DNA of 61,777 bases from an uncultured Prevotella sp. (GCA_944320235.1 CALUGQ010000035.1:1-61777), one strand, 5' to 3'; positions 47,017 through 56,811 are shown, counted from the stretch's first letter. Notes: generated by a model from the sequence alone, not told the origin. Numbers and translations: made by a program.

Positions 47017-47757
47017 ATGATCAACATCGAAAAACTGACAAAGAGATACGGCCAGACAATTGCCTGCGACATACCGTCACTGACCATCGGTGATGGGGAG
47101 ATGACAGGCATCATTGGAAACAACGGTGCAGGAAAGACTACTCTATTCCGCTTGATGCTCGACCTAACAAAAGCCGACACCGGACGTATCACATCCACTC
47201 CGCCATGCACTAATTGGGACAAGACCTACGGCATACAACAAATTGACGTGGCAAAAAGCGAGGAATGGAAGGTGTATACAGGCGCATACCTTGGCGAACG
47301 TTTCCTTATCGACTACCTTACACCAATAGAATATTTCGAGTTCTTGCGCAAAATCTCTGGCATAAAAACAGATGTGATGCAAGAGAGGCTGTCACGCTTC
47401 GAAACATTCGCAGGCAATGAAGTGCTCAAAAGAGACAAGCTAATACGCGACCTCTCTGCCGGAAATCGCCAAAAAGTAGGCATAATGGCAGCTTTGGCTG
47501 GCAACCCTACGGTCGTAATACTTGACGAACCATTCAATTTCCTCGACCCACAAAGCCAAAACAAGCTCACCCAAACACTCATGGACTACAACAATGAGAC
47601 TGGGGCAACCATATTGATAAGCAGTCATGACCTTACGCACACGGTTAAGTTATGCAAGCGCATCATACTGCTAGAAAGCGGACACATAATCCGCGACATA
47701 CCAAACAATGGTGAATCAACAGCCATGGAACTAGACGATTACTTCCGCGCAGAGTGA
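47017..47757 (+). CDS. ABC transporter ATP-binding protein (orphan)
   Basis: A 246-aa ATPase subunit. Walker A GNNGAGKTT is at residues 34-42, the signature is LSAGNRQKVG, Walker B is VVILDEP, and the H-loop is SSHDLTH. It resembles ATPases of two-component ABC-2-type exporters. No permease gene lies next to it: upstream is the secA terminator and downstream is feoAB with its own promoter. No clear promoter was found in the 90 nt before it. Substrate unknown. Confidence 0.88.
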   Translation: MINIEKLTKRYGQTIACDIPSLTIGDGEMTGIIGNNGAGKTTLFRLMLDLTKADTGRITSTPPCTNWDKTYGIQQIDVAKSEEWKVYTGAYLGERFLIDYLTPIEYFEFLRKISGIKTDVMQERLSRFETFAGNEVLKRDKLIRDLSAGNRQKVGIMAALAGNPTVVILDEPFNFLDPQSQNKLTQTLMDYNNETGATILISSHDLTHTVKLCKRIILLESGHIIRDIPNNGESTAMELDDYFRAE

Positions 47758-47828
47758 CACAAATAACCATTTATAGGTATTTTGAGAAAAATGGAAGTCT
47801 GCCTTTCGTCATTCTTACTGCTAATTTG

Positions 47829-47836
47829 TAATTTTG
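47829..47836 (+). promoter_or_regulatory. -7 element (TAATTTTG) for feoAB
   Basis: TAATTTTG followed by C, ending 18 nt before the feoAB ATG at 47855. A Fur-like site was not evident by eye. Confidence 0.55.
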
Positions 47837-47854
47837 CATCACATTAGCAAACAC

Positions 47855-50410
47855 ATGAGACTTTCAGAATTAAAGACAGGAGAATATGGAGTCATCGTCA
47901 AGGTATTAGGCCATGGCGGTTTCCGTAAGCGCATCGTAGAGATGGGCTTCATAAAAGGCAAGGTAGTTGAAGTGTTGCTCAACGCTCCGCTACAAGACCC
48001 GGTAAAATATAAGATAATGGGCTATGAAGTCTCCCTGCGCCACAACGAGGCTGAAATGATTGAAATAATATCACCCAGCGAGGCACAACAAATGGAGAAC
48101 GACGAGGCCCAAACCAACTTCAACCGCCCGGAAATATCCACTGAAAACGACGGTTGCACCAGTCTTGTCACAGACAAACAGCTACACGATGCTGCCATGA
48201 AAAGACGGCGGACGATTAACGTGGCCCTCGTCGGCAACCCCAATTGCGGCAAGACCTCACTGTTCAACTTCGCATCCGGTGCGCACGAACGGGTCGGCAA
48301 CTATTCTGGCGTAACCGTAGACGCAAAGGAAGGCTTTGCTGAGTTTGAGGGCTACACCTTCAACCTCGTCGACCTGCCCGGCACATACTCGCTCTCTGCC
48401 TACAGCCCAGAAGAGCTTTACGTGCGCCGCCAGATAATCGACAAGACGCCCGACGTAGTCATCAACGTCATAGATGCAAGCAACCTGGAGCGCAACCTAT
48501 ACCTTACAACTCAGCTTGTTGACATGAACCTGCGCATGGTTTGCGCCTTGAATATGTTCGACGAATTCGAAAAGAGGGGCGACAAACTAGACTACAACAA
48601 GCTGGGGCAACTCTTCGGCGTGCCGATGGTGCCAACTGTATTCAAGACTGGCAAAGGTGTAGACCTGCTATTCCACATCATCATCAATATGTATGAGGGT
48701 GTAGACTTCATTGACAAAGACGGGAACATAAACCCAGAGGTGGCCGCCGAAATACAGAACTGGCACAAAGACTACGAGACAAAACACGAGACTGGACACA
48801 CAGAAGACTTCGCACACGGCACAAAACCCAACAACAGCGTGTACCGCCACGTACACCTCAACCACGGGAAGCAACTGGAAGAAAGCATCGAAGCCATAAA
48901 GCGCGAAGTGCAAAAAGATGAAGAAATACGCCACAAGTACTCCACACGCTACCTAGCCATAAAACTGCTTGAGACAGACAAGGACACAGAAAAGACGATA
49001 TCCAGGCTGCCCAACGCCAAGGAAATAATTGAAGTACGCGACCGCGAAGCCAGAAAGATTCTTGAAGAGACCAAGGAAGACTCCGAGACGGCCATCATGG
49101 ATGCCAAGTACGGACTTATACACGGTGCACTGCGCGAGGCCGGATTTGAAGAAGGCAACAAGCAAGACACATACCAACTGACACATTTCATCGACAAGAT
49201 TATAACAAACAAGTACGCCGGCTTCCCCATCTTCTTCTTATTGCTATACGTGATGTTCGAAGTGACATTCACCCTTGGGCAATACCCCATGGACTGGATT
49301 GAGGCCGGAGTCGGCCTGCTTGGCGAATGGATCAGCTCCACCCTCCCCGACGGCCCGCTCAAAGCCATGCTTGCAGACGGGGTGATAGGCGGAGTTGGCG
49401 CTGTGGTAGTGTTCCTTCCGCAGATACTCATACTTTATTGCTTCATATCGTTCATGGAAGACTCCGGCTATATGGCGCGGGCAGCATTCATCATGGATAA
49501 GCTCATGCACAAGATGGGCCTGCATGGAAAGTCGTTCATCCCGCTCATCATGGGCTTCGGCTGCAACGTGCCTGCCGTCATGGCCACGCGCACTATCGAG
49601 AGCCGCCGTTCGCGCCTTATCACCATGCTCATCCTGCCGATGATGAGCTGTTCGGCGCGCCTGCCCATCTACATAATGATCACCGGCACATTCTTCGCAG
49701 TGCGCTACCAGAGCCTCATCATGATATCCCTCTATGCCATAGGCATCGCCATGGCCGTAATCGTGAGCCGCATTCTCAGCCGATGGCTGATAAAAGGCGA
49801 AGACACGCCATTCGTCATGGAACTGCCGCCATACAGGTTCCCCACAGCCAAGGCCATTGGTCGGCATACATGGGAAAAAGGCAAACAATACTTGAAAAAG
49901 ATGGGGGGCATAATACTTTTTGCCAGCATAATAGTATGGGCGCTAGGATATTTCCCACACAACGACAGCCTAACGCCACAGCAACAGCAGGAACAAAGCT
50001 ACATCGGGCGCATAGGCAAGACAATAGAACCCGTGTTCCGCCCCCAAGGTTTTGACTGGAAGCTCGATGTAGGGCTCGTGGCAGGCATTGGAGCCAAGGA
50101 GATAGTGGCATCTACCATGGGAGTGTTATACAGCGGAGACGAGAGCGTGGCCGACGATACAGCTGAAGACAACTCATCAAAATACGCCCATCTCTACCAA
50201 AAGATGGCTGCCGACGGCATAACTCCGCTCGTAGCTTTCAGTTATCTCATCTTCGTGCTGCTCTACTTCCCGTGCCTTGCCACCATAGCTGCCATCAAGG
50301 GCGAGAGCGGCTCGTGGCGATGGGCCGCCTTTGCTGCGGCATACACTACTGCTTTGGCATGGGTGGTATCGGCAGCAGTATATCAAGTTGGCCGCCTTTT
50401 CATTCAGTAG
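47855..50410 (+). CDS. feoB: Ferrous iron transporter, FeoA-FeoB fusion
   Basis: About 851 aa from ATG 47855. An upstream TTG overlaps the promoter. An N-terminal FeoA SH3-like domain spans residues 1-75 (MRLSELKTGEYGVIVKVLGHGGFRKRIVEMGF). The cytosolic GTPase follows, with G1 GNPNCGKT at 127-134, G3 DLPGTYSL and a G4-like NMFDEFEKRGD. The C-terminal channel starts near residue 455 with about eight helices, including the gate motif GFGCNVPAVMATR. It imports Fe2+ across the inner membrane. FeoA-FeoB fusion is common in Bacteroidota. Confidence 0.95.
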   Translation: MRLSELKTGEYGVIVKVLGHGGFRKRIVEMGFIKGKVVEVLLNAPLQDPVKYKIMGYEVSLRHNEAEMIEIISPSEAQQMENDEAQTNFNRPEISTENDGCTSLVTDKQLHDAAMKRRRTINVALVGNPNCGKTSLFNFASGAHERVGNYSGVTVDAKEGFAEFEGYTFNLVDLPGTYSLSAYSPEELYVRRQIIDKTPDVVINVIDASNLERNLYLTTQLVDMNLRMVCALNMFDEFEKRGDKLDYNKLGQLFGVPMVPTVFKTGKGVDLLFHIIINMYEGVDFIDKDGNINPEVAAEIQNWHKDYETKHETGHTEDFAHGTKPNNSVYRHVHLNHGKQLEESIEAIKREVQKDEEIRHKYSTRYLAIKLLETDKDTEKTISRLPNAKEIIEVRDREARKILEETKEDSETAIMDAKYGLIHGALREAGFEEGNKQDTYQLTHFIDKIITNKYAGFPIFFLLLYVMFEVTFTLGQYPMDWIEAGVGLLGEWISSTLPDGPLKAMLADGVIGGVGAVVVFLPQILILYCFISFMEDSGYMARAAFIMDKLMHKMGLHGKSFIPLIMGFGCNVPAVMATRTIESRRSRLITMLILPMMSCSARLPIYIMITGTFFAVRYQSLIMISLYAIGIAMAVIVSRILSRWLIKGEDTPFVMELPPYRFPTAKAIGRHTWEKGKQYLKKMGGIILFASIIVWALGYFPHNDSLTPQQQQEQSYIGRIGKTIEPVFRPQGFDWKLDVGLVAGIGAKEIVASTMGVLYSGDESVADDTAEDNSSKYAHLYQKMAADGITPLVAFSYLIFVLLYFPCLATIAAIKGESGSWRWAAFAAAYTTALAWVVSAAVYQVGRLFIQ

Positions 50411-50423
50411 GCTCGCCATCATG

Positions 50424-50471
50424 TGATTTTCCCACAGGCAGAGACTGAGGTCACTGACTGCGGGAAAATCA
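50424..50471. terminator. Probable terminator hairpin after feoAB
   Basis: TGATTTTCCCACAG (50424-50437) and CTGCGGGAAAATCA (50458-50471) form a long stem with one mismatch, 14 nt after the feoAB stop. No T run follows. Confidence 0.55.
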
Positions 50472-50579
50472 TTCACACAAACCACTTAACAGGCGAAAAA
50501 CAAGTTTGCCAACAATGCCAAAATAGCATAACAAAAGCAAAAAAGGGACAGCTTTTTATGCTTTTATGAAGCATTTACG

Positions 50580-50587
50580 TAACTTTG
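50580..50587 (+). promoter_or_regulatory. -7 element (TAACTTTG) for the nitroreductase gene
   Basis: TAACTTTG followed by C, 25 nt before the ATG at 50613. No clear -33 element. Confidence 0.55.
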
Positions 50588-50612
50588 CCTATGCATTAAA
50601 AACAAAGACTGC

Positions 50613-51251
50613 ATGAAAAAGAACAGCATTTTCGCCGTAATCCTATCTACGATAGTAGGACTTACGGCATTCACAAGCACTTCGTGTGCACAAGACACAG
50701 TACTTCCGGCACCACAAAAGAGCACCACCGACGGCTCACTGCTCAAGGCACTGCAAGACCGCAAGTCGGTGCGCAAGTTCAGTGACAAAGCACTCAGCGA
50801 CCAACAACTTGCCGACCTGCTTTGGGCTGCCACAGGAGTGAACAGGCCCGACGGTCGCCTCACAGCCCCTACGGCACGCAACAAGCAAGACATCACAGTC
50901 TATGTGGGCAAGGCTGACGGCACTTTCCGCTATGATGCAAAGGCAAACAAGCTTGTAAAGATTGGCAGCAGCGACCTGCGACGCGAAGCCGCCGGGCGCA
51001 ACACATTCATACAATCTGCACCGCTGGTACTGGTAATTGCCTCAGACACATCGCTGCAAGACGGGCGCATGGCCATCTGCGGCATTGACGCCGGGGCTGT
51101 GATGCAAAACGTGTACCTCCACTGCGCTGCCAACGGCCTAGCCACGGTATGCTGCTATGCCGGCGAAGACACATCGGCAATGCAGAAGTTCCTCGGCATC
51201 AAGCCAGAGCTCAAGCCACTCATCTATATGCCAGTAGGCTTCGCCCAATGA
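50613..51251 (+). CDS. Exported nitroreductase-family protein
   Basis: A 212-aa protein whose N-terminus is a signal peptide ending TSTSC (Cys25, a non-ideal lipobox). A nitroreductase/SagB-like flavin fold follows: RKSVRKFSDKALSDQQLADLLWAATGVNRPDGRLTAPTARNKQDI, DAGAVMQNVYLHCAANGLATVCCYAG and GFAQ at the end. Most nitroreductases are cytosolic FMN enzymes, so export is notable. The substrate is unknown. Monocistronic with a good terminator. Confidence 0.85.
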   Translation: MKKNSIFAVILSTIVGLTAFTSTSCAQDTVLPAPQKSTTDGSLLKALQDRKSVRKFSDKALSDQQLADLLWAATGVNRPDGRLTAPTARNKQDITVYVGKADGTFRYDAKANKLVKIGSSDLRREAAGRNTFIQSAPLVLVIASDTSLQDGRMAICGIDAGAVMQNVYLHCAANGLATVCCYAGEDTSAMQKFLGIKPELKPLIYMPVGFAQ

Positions 51252-51287
51252 CATAGCCTTACGGCCCAGAGGGCAACAAGGCTGCAT

Positions 51288-51332
51288 CAGCCCGCCTCCC
51301 CAGGCAACACCCGGGAAGCGGGCTGTTTTTTT
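51288..51332 (+). terminator. Terminator after the nitroreductase gene
   Basis: CAGCCCGC-TCCC pairs with GGGA-GCGGGCTG (one mismatch), followed by seven T. A strong intrinsic terminator. Confidence 0.92.
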
Positions 51333-51399
51333 GCGCCACCGACAGGACGGATTTAAACTTTTTCCATAGCGCAAAGAAAGCACATTCCGCCCTTTTTTG

Positions 51400-51407
51400 T
51401 ACCTTTG
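51400..51407 (+). promoter_or_regulatory. -7 element (TACCTTTG) for dnaB
   Basis: TACCTTTG followed by C, ending 20 nt before the dnaB ATG. Confidence 0.55.
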
Positions 51408-51427
51408 CAGGCAAAACAACATTCAAC

Positions 51428-52975
51428 ATGGCAGAACAAGACAACAACAAACCGCGCCGCCAGCGCAAGGCCGCACCAGTAGACAACACCTACGGACACC
51501 TGCAGCCGCAGGCCCTCGACGTGGAGAAAGCTGTACTCGGCGCGCTCATGATAGACAAGGATGCCTACGCCGTGGTATGCGAGATGCTCCACCCGGAGAG
51601 CTTTTACGAACCTCGCAACCAAAAGGTATATGCCGCAGTGCGCGACCTGAGCATGGCCGAACGCCCAGTCGACGTGCTCACCGTGACTGAACAGCTGGCC
51701 AAGAACGGCGACCTCGAGGAGGTGGGCGGCCCTGTCTACGTGGCAGAACTCAGCTCGCGCGTGGCCTCGTCGGCCAACATAGAGTACCACGCCCGCATCA
51801 TTGCGCAGAAATACCTTGCCCGCCAGCTCATATCGTTTGCCAGCGTCATAGAGACAAAAGCGTTCGACGACACCACCGACATCGACGACCTCATGCAGGA
51901 GGCAGAGGGGTCGCTTTTCGAACTGTCGCAGCGCAACATGAAAAAGGACTACACACAGATTGACCCCGTCATAAAGAACGCCGTAGAGGTGATACAGAAA
52001 GCCGCCGCAAACAAAGACGGCATCACAGGCGTTCCCACGGGCTACCACAAGCTCGACGACATTACGAGCGGCTGGCAGGCCAGTGACCTCGTCATCATAG
52101 CAGGCCGCCCTGCCATGGGCAAGACTTCGTTCGCGCTATCAATGGCCAAGAACATAGCCGCCGACTACAAGGTGCCGATGGCTTTCTTCTCGCTTGAAAT
52201 GAGCAATGTGCAGCTTGTAAACCGCCTAATCTCAAACTGCTGCGAGATTCAAGGCAAGAAGATACAAAACGGGCAGCTCCAGCCCGACGAGTGGGAAAGG
52301 CTCGACAAGCGCATGAACGACCTCATCGGCGCTCCGCTGTATGTGGATGACACCCCAGGGCTCTCGGTCTTCGAACTGCGTACCAAGGCACGGCGCCTGG
52401 TGCGTGAGCACGGCGTCAAGCTCATAATGATAGACTACCTGCAGCTCATGAACGCCAACGGGATGCGCTTCAGCAGCCGCCAGGAAGAGGTTTCTACCAT
52501 ATCCCGCTCGCTCAAGGGCCTTGCCAAGGAACTCGACATACCAATTCTTGCTCTGTCGCAGCTAAACCGCGGCGTAGAGTCTCGCGAGGGCCTGGAAGGC
52601 AAGCGCCCGCAACTCAGCGACTTGCGCGAATCTGGAGCTATCGAGCAAGATGCCGACATGGTGCTATTCGTGCATCGGCCTGAATACTATCACATCTACC
52701 AGGACGACAACGGGCGCGACCTGCACGGCATGGCGCAAATTATCATAGCCAAGCACCGTAAGGGAGCAACCGCCGACGTGCTGCTCACCTTCCGCGGCGA
52801 ATACACCCGGTTCGAGAATCCCGAGGACACCCGACTTGCCGCATCGGCAGCCCCTATGGGCGGCGAGATAGTCGGCTCGCGCATCAACGGCGACATGGGC
52901 GACATGCCCGGGCTCCCGTCAGACTATGACCCATTCGGCGGGCCCATGCTTCCAGGCGAAGGCCCGGCTTTCTGA
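51428..52975 (+). CDS. dnaB: Replicative DNA helicase
   Basis: A 515-aa hexameric helicase that unwinds DNA at the replication fork. The N-terminal DnaB domain starts near residue 20 (PQALDVEKAVLGALMIDKDAY). The RecA-like C-terminal domain has Walker A GRPAMGKT (K232), FFSLEMSNVQLVNRL, Walker B LIMIDYLQLM, and the arginine-finger region LSQLNRGVESR with SGAIEQDADMVLFVHRPEYY. No intein is present. Monocistronic, with a strong terminator. Confidence 0.97.
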   Translation: MAEQDNNKPRRQRKAAPVDNTYGHLQPQALDVEKAVLGALMIDKDAYAVVCEMLHPESFYEPRNQKVYAAVRDLSMAERPVDVLTVTEQLAKNGDLEEVGGPVYVAELSSRVASSANIEYHARIIAQKYLARQLISFASVIETKAFDDTTDIDDLMQEAEGSLFELSQRNMKKDYTQIDPVIKNAVEVIQKAAANKDGITGVPTGYHKLDDITSGWQASDLVIIAGRPAMGKTSFALSMAKNIAADYKVPMAFFSLEMSNVQLVNRLISNCCEIQGKKIQNGQLQPDEWERLDKRMNDLIGAPLYVDDTPGLSVFELRTKARRLVREHGVKLIMIDYLQLMNANGMRFSSRQEEVSTISRSLKGLAKELDIPILALSQLNRGVESREGLEGKRPQLSDLRESGAIEQDADMVLFVHRPEYYHIYQDDNGRDLHGMAQIIIAKHRKGATADVLLTFRGEYTRFENPEDTRLAASAAPMGGEIVGSRINGDMGDMPGLPSDYDPFGGPMLPGEGPAF

Positions 52976-52999
52976 CAAGGGTTTATTCTTACATAACCA

Positions 53000-53033
53000 G
53001 GCAGTGCGACGTTTCTACGCACTGCCTTTTTTT
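53000..53033 (+). terminator. Terminator after dnaB
   Basis: GGCAGTGCG/CGCACTGCC, a perfect 9-bp stem with a 9-nt loop, followed by seven T. Confidence 0.94.
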
Positions 53034-53411
53034 ATGCCATACAAGCTGCTAACTCAATTTTGTAAACATTCAATCCTCGCCACTGGCCTAACACAACCAA
53101 AGCATATCCCACTGACAACCAGCCAATTGCAACCATGCAAAACATTGTGGCACGAAACGGGCAGGAATATATGGCAGAAAGGGCCATGTTGCATGGCGGA
53201 ACGGCACATTTTGCAACACGAAACCGTCAATATAGGCACGCACAGCCTTGCTTGTAAGAATTTATTATCACACATAACGCCATTGCTATGTACTGTAAAA
53301 TCCGTGACAATGACGGCAAATGCCAAAGAAGCCCTGCATTCGGCAAAACCGGAAAGCAGCATACAGCTTCAAAACGCACAACAACTTGATGAGAGCCAGA
53401 ATCTTTCAAAT
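53034..53411. other. Gene-free stretch after dnaB
   Basis: No credible ORF. It contains a GCCATG/CATGGC hairpin (53183-53197) overlapping the word CCATGTTGCA, and repeated words GGCACGAAACGG / GCAACACGAAACCG around 53147-53227. These resemble other gene-free stretches of the window. Confidence 0.45.
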
Positions 53412-53458
53412 GAAAAAAAGTCGCCGGGCAACAGCCTGTAAGCCAGTTGCCCGACGAC
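53412..53458 (-). terminator. Terminator of the MORN-YhcH-glgB operon
   Basis: On the minus strand a 13-bp stem with one mismatch (53458-53446 with 53432-53420; GTTGCCCG/CGGGCAAC core) is followed by CTTTTTTT. It lies about 45 nt after the last gene. Confidence 0.85.
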
Positions 53459-53500
53459 ACCAACATTTACACATATGTAGAGACCAGGCCCAATGGCCCC

Positions 53501-54661
53501 TCAACCTCCATATTCGTAATACCACCAATATGTACCGGCATATTGGGAATGTACCGCGTTCTTGCGCGCTTCGCGCTGATTGTGCATCCGCTCAAGGCGT
53601 TGTAAATCCTCATAATCCGTATCCATGACATCATTATGGTATACAACAACCGGATTGGCACGCAGGTGTGTATATAAAGTCAGTGCCTCACGGTAATGAA
53701 GCGGCAGCTTGTCGCTAATTTCATAGAAACTCGGCAGAGCCTTTGCAAATGCGTCGATATCGCGATCTACAAGATAGCCACAAAGCAAATAGTCTTTCAC
53801 AGCATCCGAAGCAAGTCCCGTGCGCAGCAAAGCGTGCAGATAAAGCCTGGCTGCCATTGGCCTGGCAGGCTTGGCGCCAAGAAACTTATAGATACTGTCG
53901 GCAGGGTAAAGCAGGCACTCCGCACCACCAGGCAACGGTATCATGTCGCCCGAAGTTCCGCAGACAGGGTATTTGAACAACTCGTCGGCCAGCCGCCCCT
54001 CCCTGGCAAGGGCAAAGAAACGCAACATGGTCAGTCCGGCATCTGCTTCATGCGACCTCCTCCCCACAGCAGTAGCTCCCTTAGGGTCATCTTCTGTTAG
54101 GCAAACCTCTGCCTTCATGCGATAGTGCATCACAGCGTCATTGTTGCCTGCCAATCCTATAAACAGGAACAACAGAGCCATGCACAGCAAATTGCGCCAA
54201 GCTGAAGCTGACAAAAGGAAAGTCGGCGAACCGCTCCACGCCGAGGCTTCGGGCAGCCTCAGCAACATAATGCACGCTCCACCCCATAGCAACAATACCA
54301 ATATGGCAAGCCACCATGCAAAGCCAAGGCCAACGATACCGCCCTCGGCAGGCTCCATGCTTGCCAATAACGCAAGCAGCAATGCCGACGGGAAATAAGT
54401 AAGGGCATGGAAGTTGCCGCTCAAGGGCATTACGGAAAATATGCCAACCTGCACCAACTGGAGAACGGCAGTTATGATTACTGCACCTATCAACCCGTCA
54501 TACGTAGTGGCGCCGCCACTGAGTATGTGCTGGGCTACGGCCAGCATATCAGCCAGATAGAAGTATAAATAAACAAAAGTAAACCCACAAAAAAGGATAG
54601 CACATACCATCCTCATGATATATGTGCTACCCTTCCTGTCACTGTAATTGTTATAATTCAT
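53501..54661 (-). CDS. Bacteroidales multi-helix membrane protein (DUF6057-like)
   Basis: A 386-aa protein with five or six transmembrane helices in the first 175 residues (MVCAILFCGFTFVYLYFYLADML, IVGLGFAWWLAILVLLLWGGACIMLL, LLCMALLFLFIGLAGNNDAVMHYR). A helical soluble C-terminal half follows (AARLYLHALLRTGLASDAVKDYL ...), probably TPR-like. I believe it belongs to the Bacteroidales family DUF6057 but am not certain. It is the last gene after glgB, with a 68-nt gap. Confidence 0.7.
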   Translation of the reverse strand: MNYNNYSDRKGSTYIMRMVCAILFCGFTFVYLYFYLADMLAVAQHILSGGATTYDGLIGAVIITAVLQLVQVGIFSVMPLSGNFHALTYFPSALLLALLASMEPAEGGIVGLGFAWWLAILVLLLWGGACIMLLRLPEASAWSGSPTFLLSASAWRNLLCMALLFLFIGLAGNNDAVMHYRMKAEVCLTEDDPKGATAVGRRSHEADAGLTMLRFFALAREGRLADELFKYPVCGTSGDMIPLPGGAECLLYPADSIYKFLGAKPARPMAARLYLHALLRTGLASDAVKDYLLCGYLVDRDIDAFAKALPSFYEISDKLPLHYREALTLYTHLRANPVVVYHNDVMDTDYEDLQRLERMHNQREARKNAVHSQYAGTYWWYYEYGG

Positions 54662-54729
54662 CCTTTCTCTCTACATACGTAATTCAAAATGATGCCGCCT
54701 ACCTGCCTCAACGGCAATGCGGCAGCGCG

Positions 54730-56805
54730 TCAAATTTTGCGGAGCACGACAGCAGAGCGTGCCGGTATGTACAACTTAAGCCACTCCTTGTGATCCTCAA
54801 CATACAGAGGGTCAAAGTTGGTTACGTGGGTCATGCTGTCATCGGCAAAGCCGTTACCGCCAAACTGCTTTGAATCTGTGTTGAGGACAACCTCGTATGC
54901 ACCCGTCGGAACCAGGAAGCCGTAATCGGTAAAGGAGCGCGTAGGGCTGAAGTTGAACACAAACACAAGCTCACCACGGCTGAAAGCCAGCACTTGGTCA
55001 CCATCGTTGTGCCAAATTTCTTGCAACGGCTGTGCCTGGAAGTTCTTTACACTCTTTATGACCTTGAGCATCTCGCGGTCAAAATCGCCCAGGTAATGGT
55101 AGTCAAGCTCTTTGTTGTCCACAAGGTTCCACTGCCTCCGGGCATACTTGTAGCTCCACCCGTTGCCCTCACGCGGGAAATCTATCCACTCCGGATGGCC
55201 GAACTCATTGCCCATGAAGTTGAGGTAGCCTCCGTTTATGGCCGCCGCAGTAACAAGACGAATCATCTTGTGCAAAGCGATACCGCGGTTCACGGCACCA
55301 TTTTCGTCGCCAATCTTGAAGTGCCAGTACATATCTGCATCTATCAGACGGAAGATGATGGTCTTGTCTCCCACCAAAGCTTGGTCATGACTTTCGCAAT
55401 AACTGATGGTCTTCTCATCGGGGCGGCGGTTCTTAACTTCCCAGAAAATGGAACTGGGCTTCCAGTCTTCGTCCTTCAACTCCTTGATTGTCTTAATCCA
55501 GAAGTCAGGGATGTTCATCGCCATACGGTAATCGAAGCCATAGCCCCCATCCTCAAACTTGGCTGCCAGGCCCGGCATCCCGCTCACTTCCTCTGCAATC
55601 GTGATGGCATTAGGATTCACTTCGTGTATCAACTTGTTGGCAAGAGTAAGGTAACAGATGGCATTATCATCCTCATGGCCGTTAAAGTAATCACCGTAGT
55701 TGCAGAAAGCTTCGCCCAGGCCATGGCTGTAATACAGCATGGAAGTGACACCATCGAATCGGAAACCGTCGAAATGATACTCCTCTAGCCAGTATTTGCA
55801 ATTTGAAAGGAGGAAATGCAACACCTCATCCTTGCCATAGTCAAAACACAGGCTGTCCCATGCCGGGTGCTCGTGCCGGTCTCCCGGATAGAAGAACTGG
55901 TTGGGGTCACCGGCAAGGTTGCCAAGTCCTTCAATCTCATTCTTGACCGCGTGAGAGTGGACAATGTCCATTATGACGGCTATTCCGTTCTTGTGGGCAG
56001 TGTCTATCAGCTCTTTTAGTTCTTCGGGGGTGCCGAACCTGCTCGATGGAGCGAAGAAAGAACTGACGTGATAACCAAACGAACCGTAATACGGATGCTC
56101 CTGTATGGCCATCACCTGGATGCAGTTATAACCGTCGGCCTTTACACGCGGAAGCACGTTTTCCTGGAACTCACGGTACGTTCCCACCTTCTCTGCATCC
56201 TGCGACATACCGACATGGCACTCGTAAATGAGCAAAGGGGCCTTGTCTGCCTTGAATCTCTTGCGCTTGAACACGTAAGGTTTCTCCGGATTCCACACCT
56301 GGGCAGAGAATATTTTCGTGGTGTCGTCCTGCACAACACGCCGGCACCATGCAGGGATACGCTCACCCTCACCTCCGTTCCACTTCACTTTCATCTTGTA
56401 AAGGTCGCCATGCTTGACGGCCTTCTCGCTCAGCTTAAGCTCCCAATTGCCTGTTCCTTCAATGCGCTTGAGTTTATAACGAGGTGTCTCTTTCCAGCCA
56501 TTGAAGTCGCCAATGAGGTATATCTCAGTGGCATTTGGAGCCCACTCACGGAACACCCACCCCTTGGCAAGCTTGTGAAGGCCAAAATACAGATGCCCGC
56601 TTGCAAAGTCTGAGAGCGTGCGCTTGCCCCCACCGGTAAGTTGTCCGATTTTCCAGAGGGCATGATCGTGCCTGCCGCGGATGGCATCTTCATATGGTTC
56701 GAGCCACGGGTCGTTCTTAACAAGGCCTATATGCTTGGCCGCTTCCTTCTCAAGGGCTGGCTCGGCAGCTTTCCGTTTCCGCCCCACCGTCTTCTTCTCA
56801 ACCAT
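54730..56805 (-). CDS. glgB: 1,4-alpha-glucan branching enzyme
   Basis: A 691-aa GH13 enzyme that creates alpha-1,6 branches in glycogen. An N-terminal CBM48 (YFGLHKLAKGWVFREWAPNATEIYLIGDFNGW) precedes the catalytic barrel: DIVHSHAVKN, the nucleophile D351 in DGFRFDGVTSMLY, the acid/base E405 in IAEEVSG, and YCESHDQ. The C-terminal beta domain is present. Its N-terminus carries a short basic tail (VEKKTVGRKRKAAEPALEKE). It lies 6 nt after the YhcH gene. Synthase and phosphorylase are encoded 38 kb away. Confidence 0.95.
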   Translation of the reverse strand: MVEKKTVGRKRKAAEPALEKEAAKHIGLVKNDPWLEPYEDAIRGRHDHALWKIGQLTGGGKRTLSDFASGHLYFGLHKLAKGWVFREWAPNATEIYLIGDFNGWKETPRYKLKRIEGTGNWELKLSEKAVKHGDLYKMKVKWNGGEGERIPAWCRRVVQDDTTKIFSAQVWNPEKPYVFKRKRFKADKAPLLIYECHVGMSQDAEKVGTYREFQENVLPRVKADGYNCIQVMAIQEHPYYGSFGYHVSSFFAPSSRFGTPEELKELIDTAHKNGIAVIMDIVHSHAVKNEIEGLGNLAGDPNQFFYPGDRHEHPAWDSLCFDYGKDEVLHFLLSNCKYWLEEYHFDGFRFDGVTSMLYYSHGLGEAFCNYGDYFNGHEDDNAICYLTLANKLIHEVNPNAITIAEEVSGMPGLAAKFEDGGYGFDYRMAMNIPDFWIKTIKELKDEDWKPSSIFWEVKNRRPDEKTISYCESHDQALVGDKTIIFRLIDADMYWHFKIGDENGAVNRGIALHKMIRLVTAAAINGGYLNFMGNEFGHPEWIDFPREGNGWSYKYARRQWNLVDNKELDYHYLGDFDREMLKVIKSVKNFQAQPLQEIWHNDGDQVLAFSRGELVFVFNFSPTRSFTDYGFLVPTGAYEVVLNTDSKQFGGNGFADDSMTHVTNFDPLYVEDHKEWLKLYIPARSAVVLRKI

Positions 56806-56811
56806 AGATTG

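Noticed and set aside
53054-53362. 102-aa minus-strand open frame after dnaB
   Set aside because: It runs through repeat-like intergenic sequence and has a Cys-rich translation of no recognisable fold.
54994-55788. 264-aa plus-strand open frame inside glgB
   Set aside because: Antisense of a well-supported branching enzyme. Its translation has no domain features.
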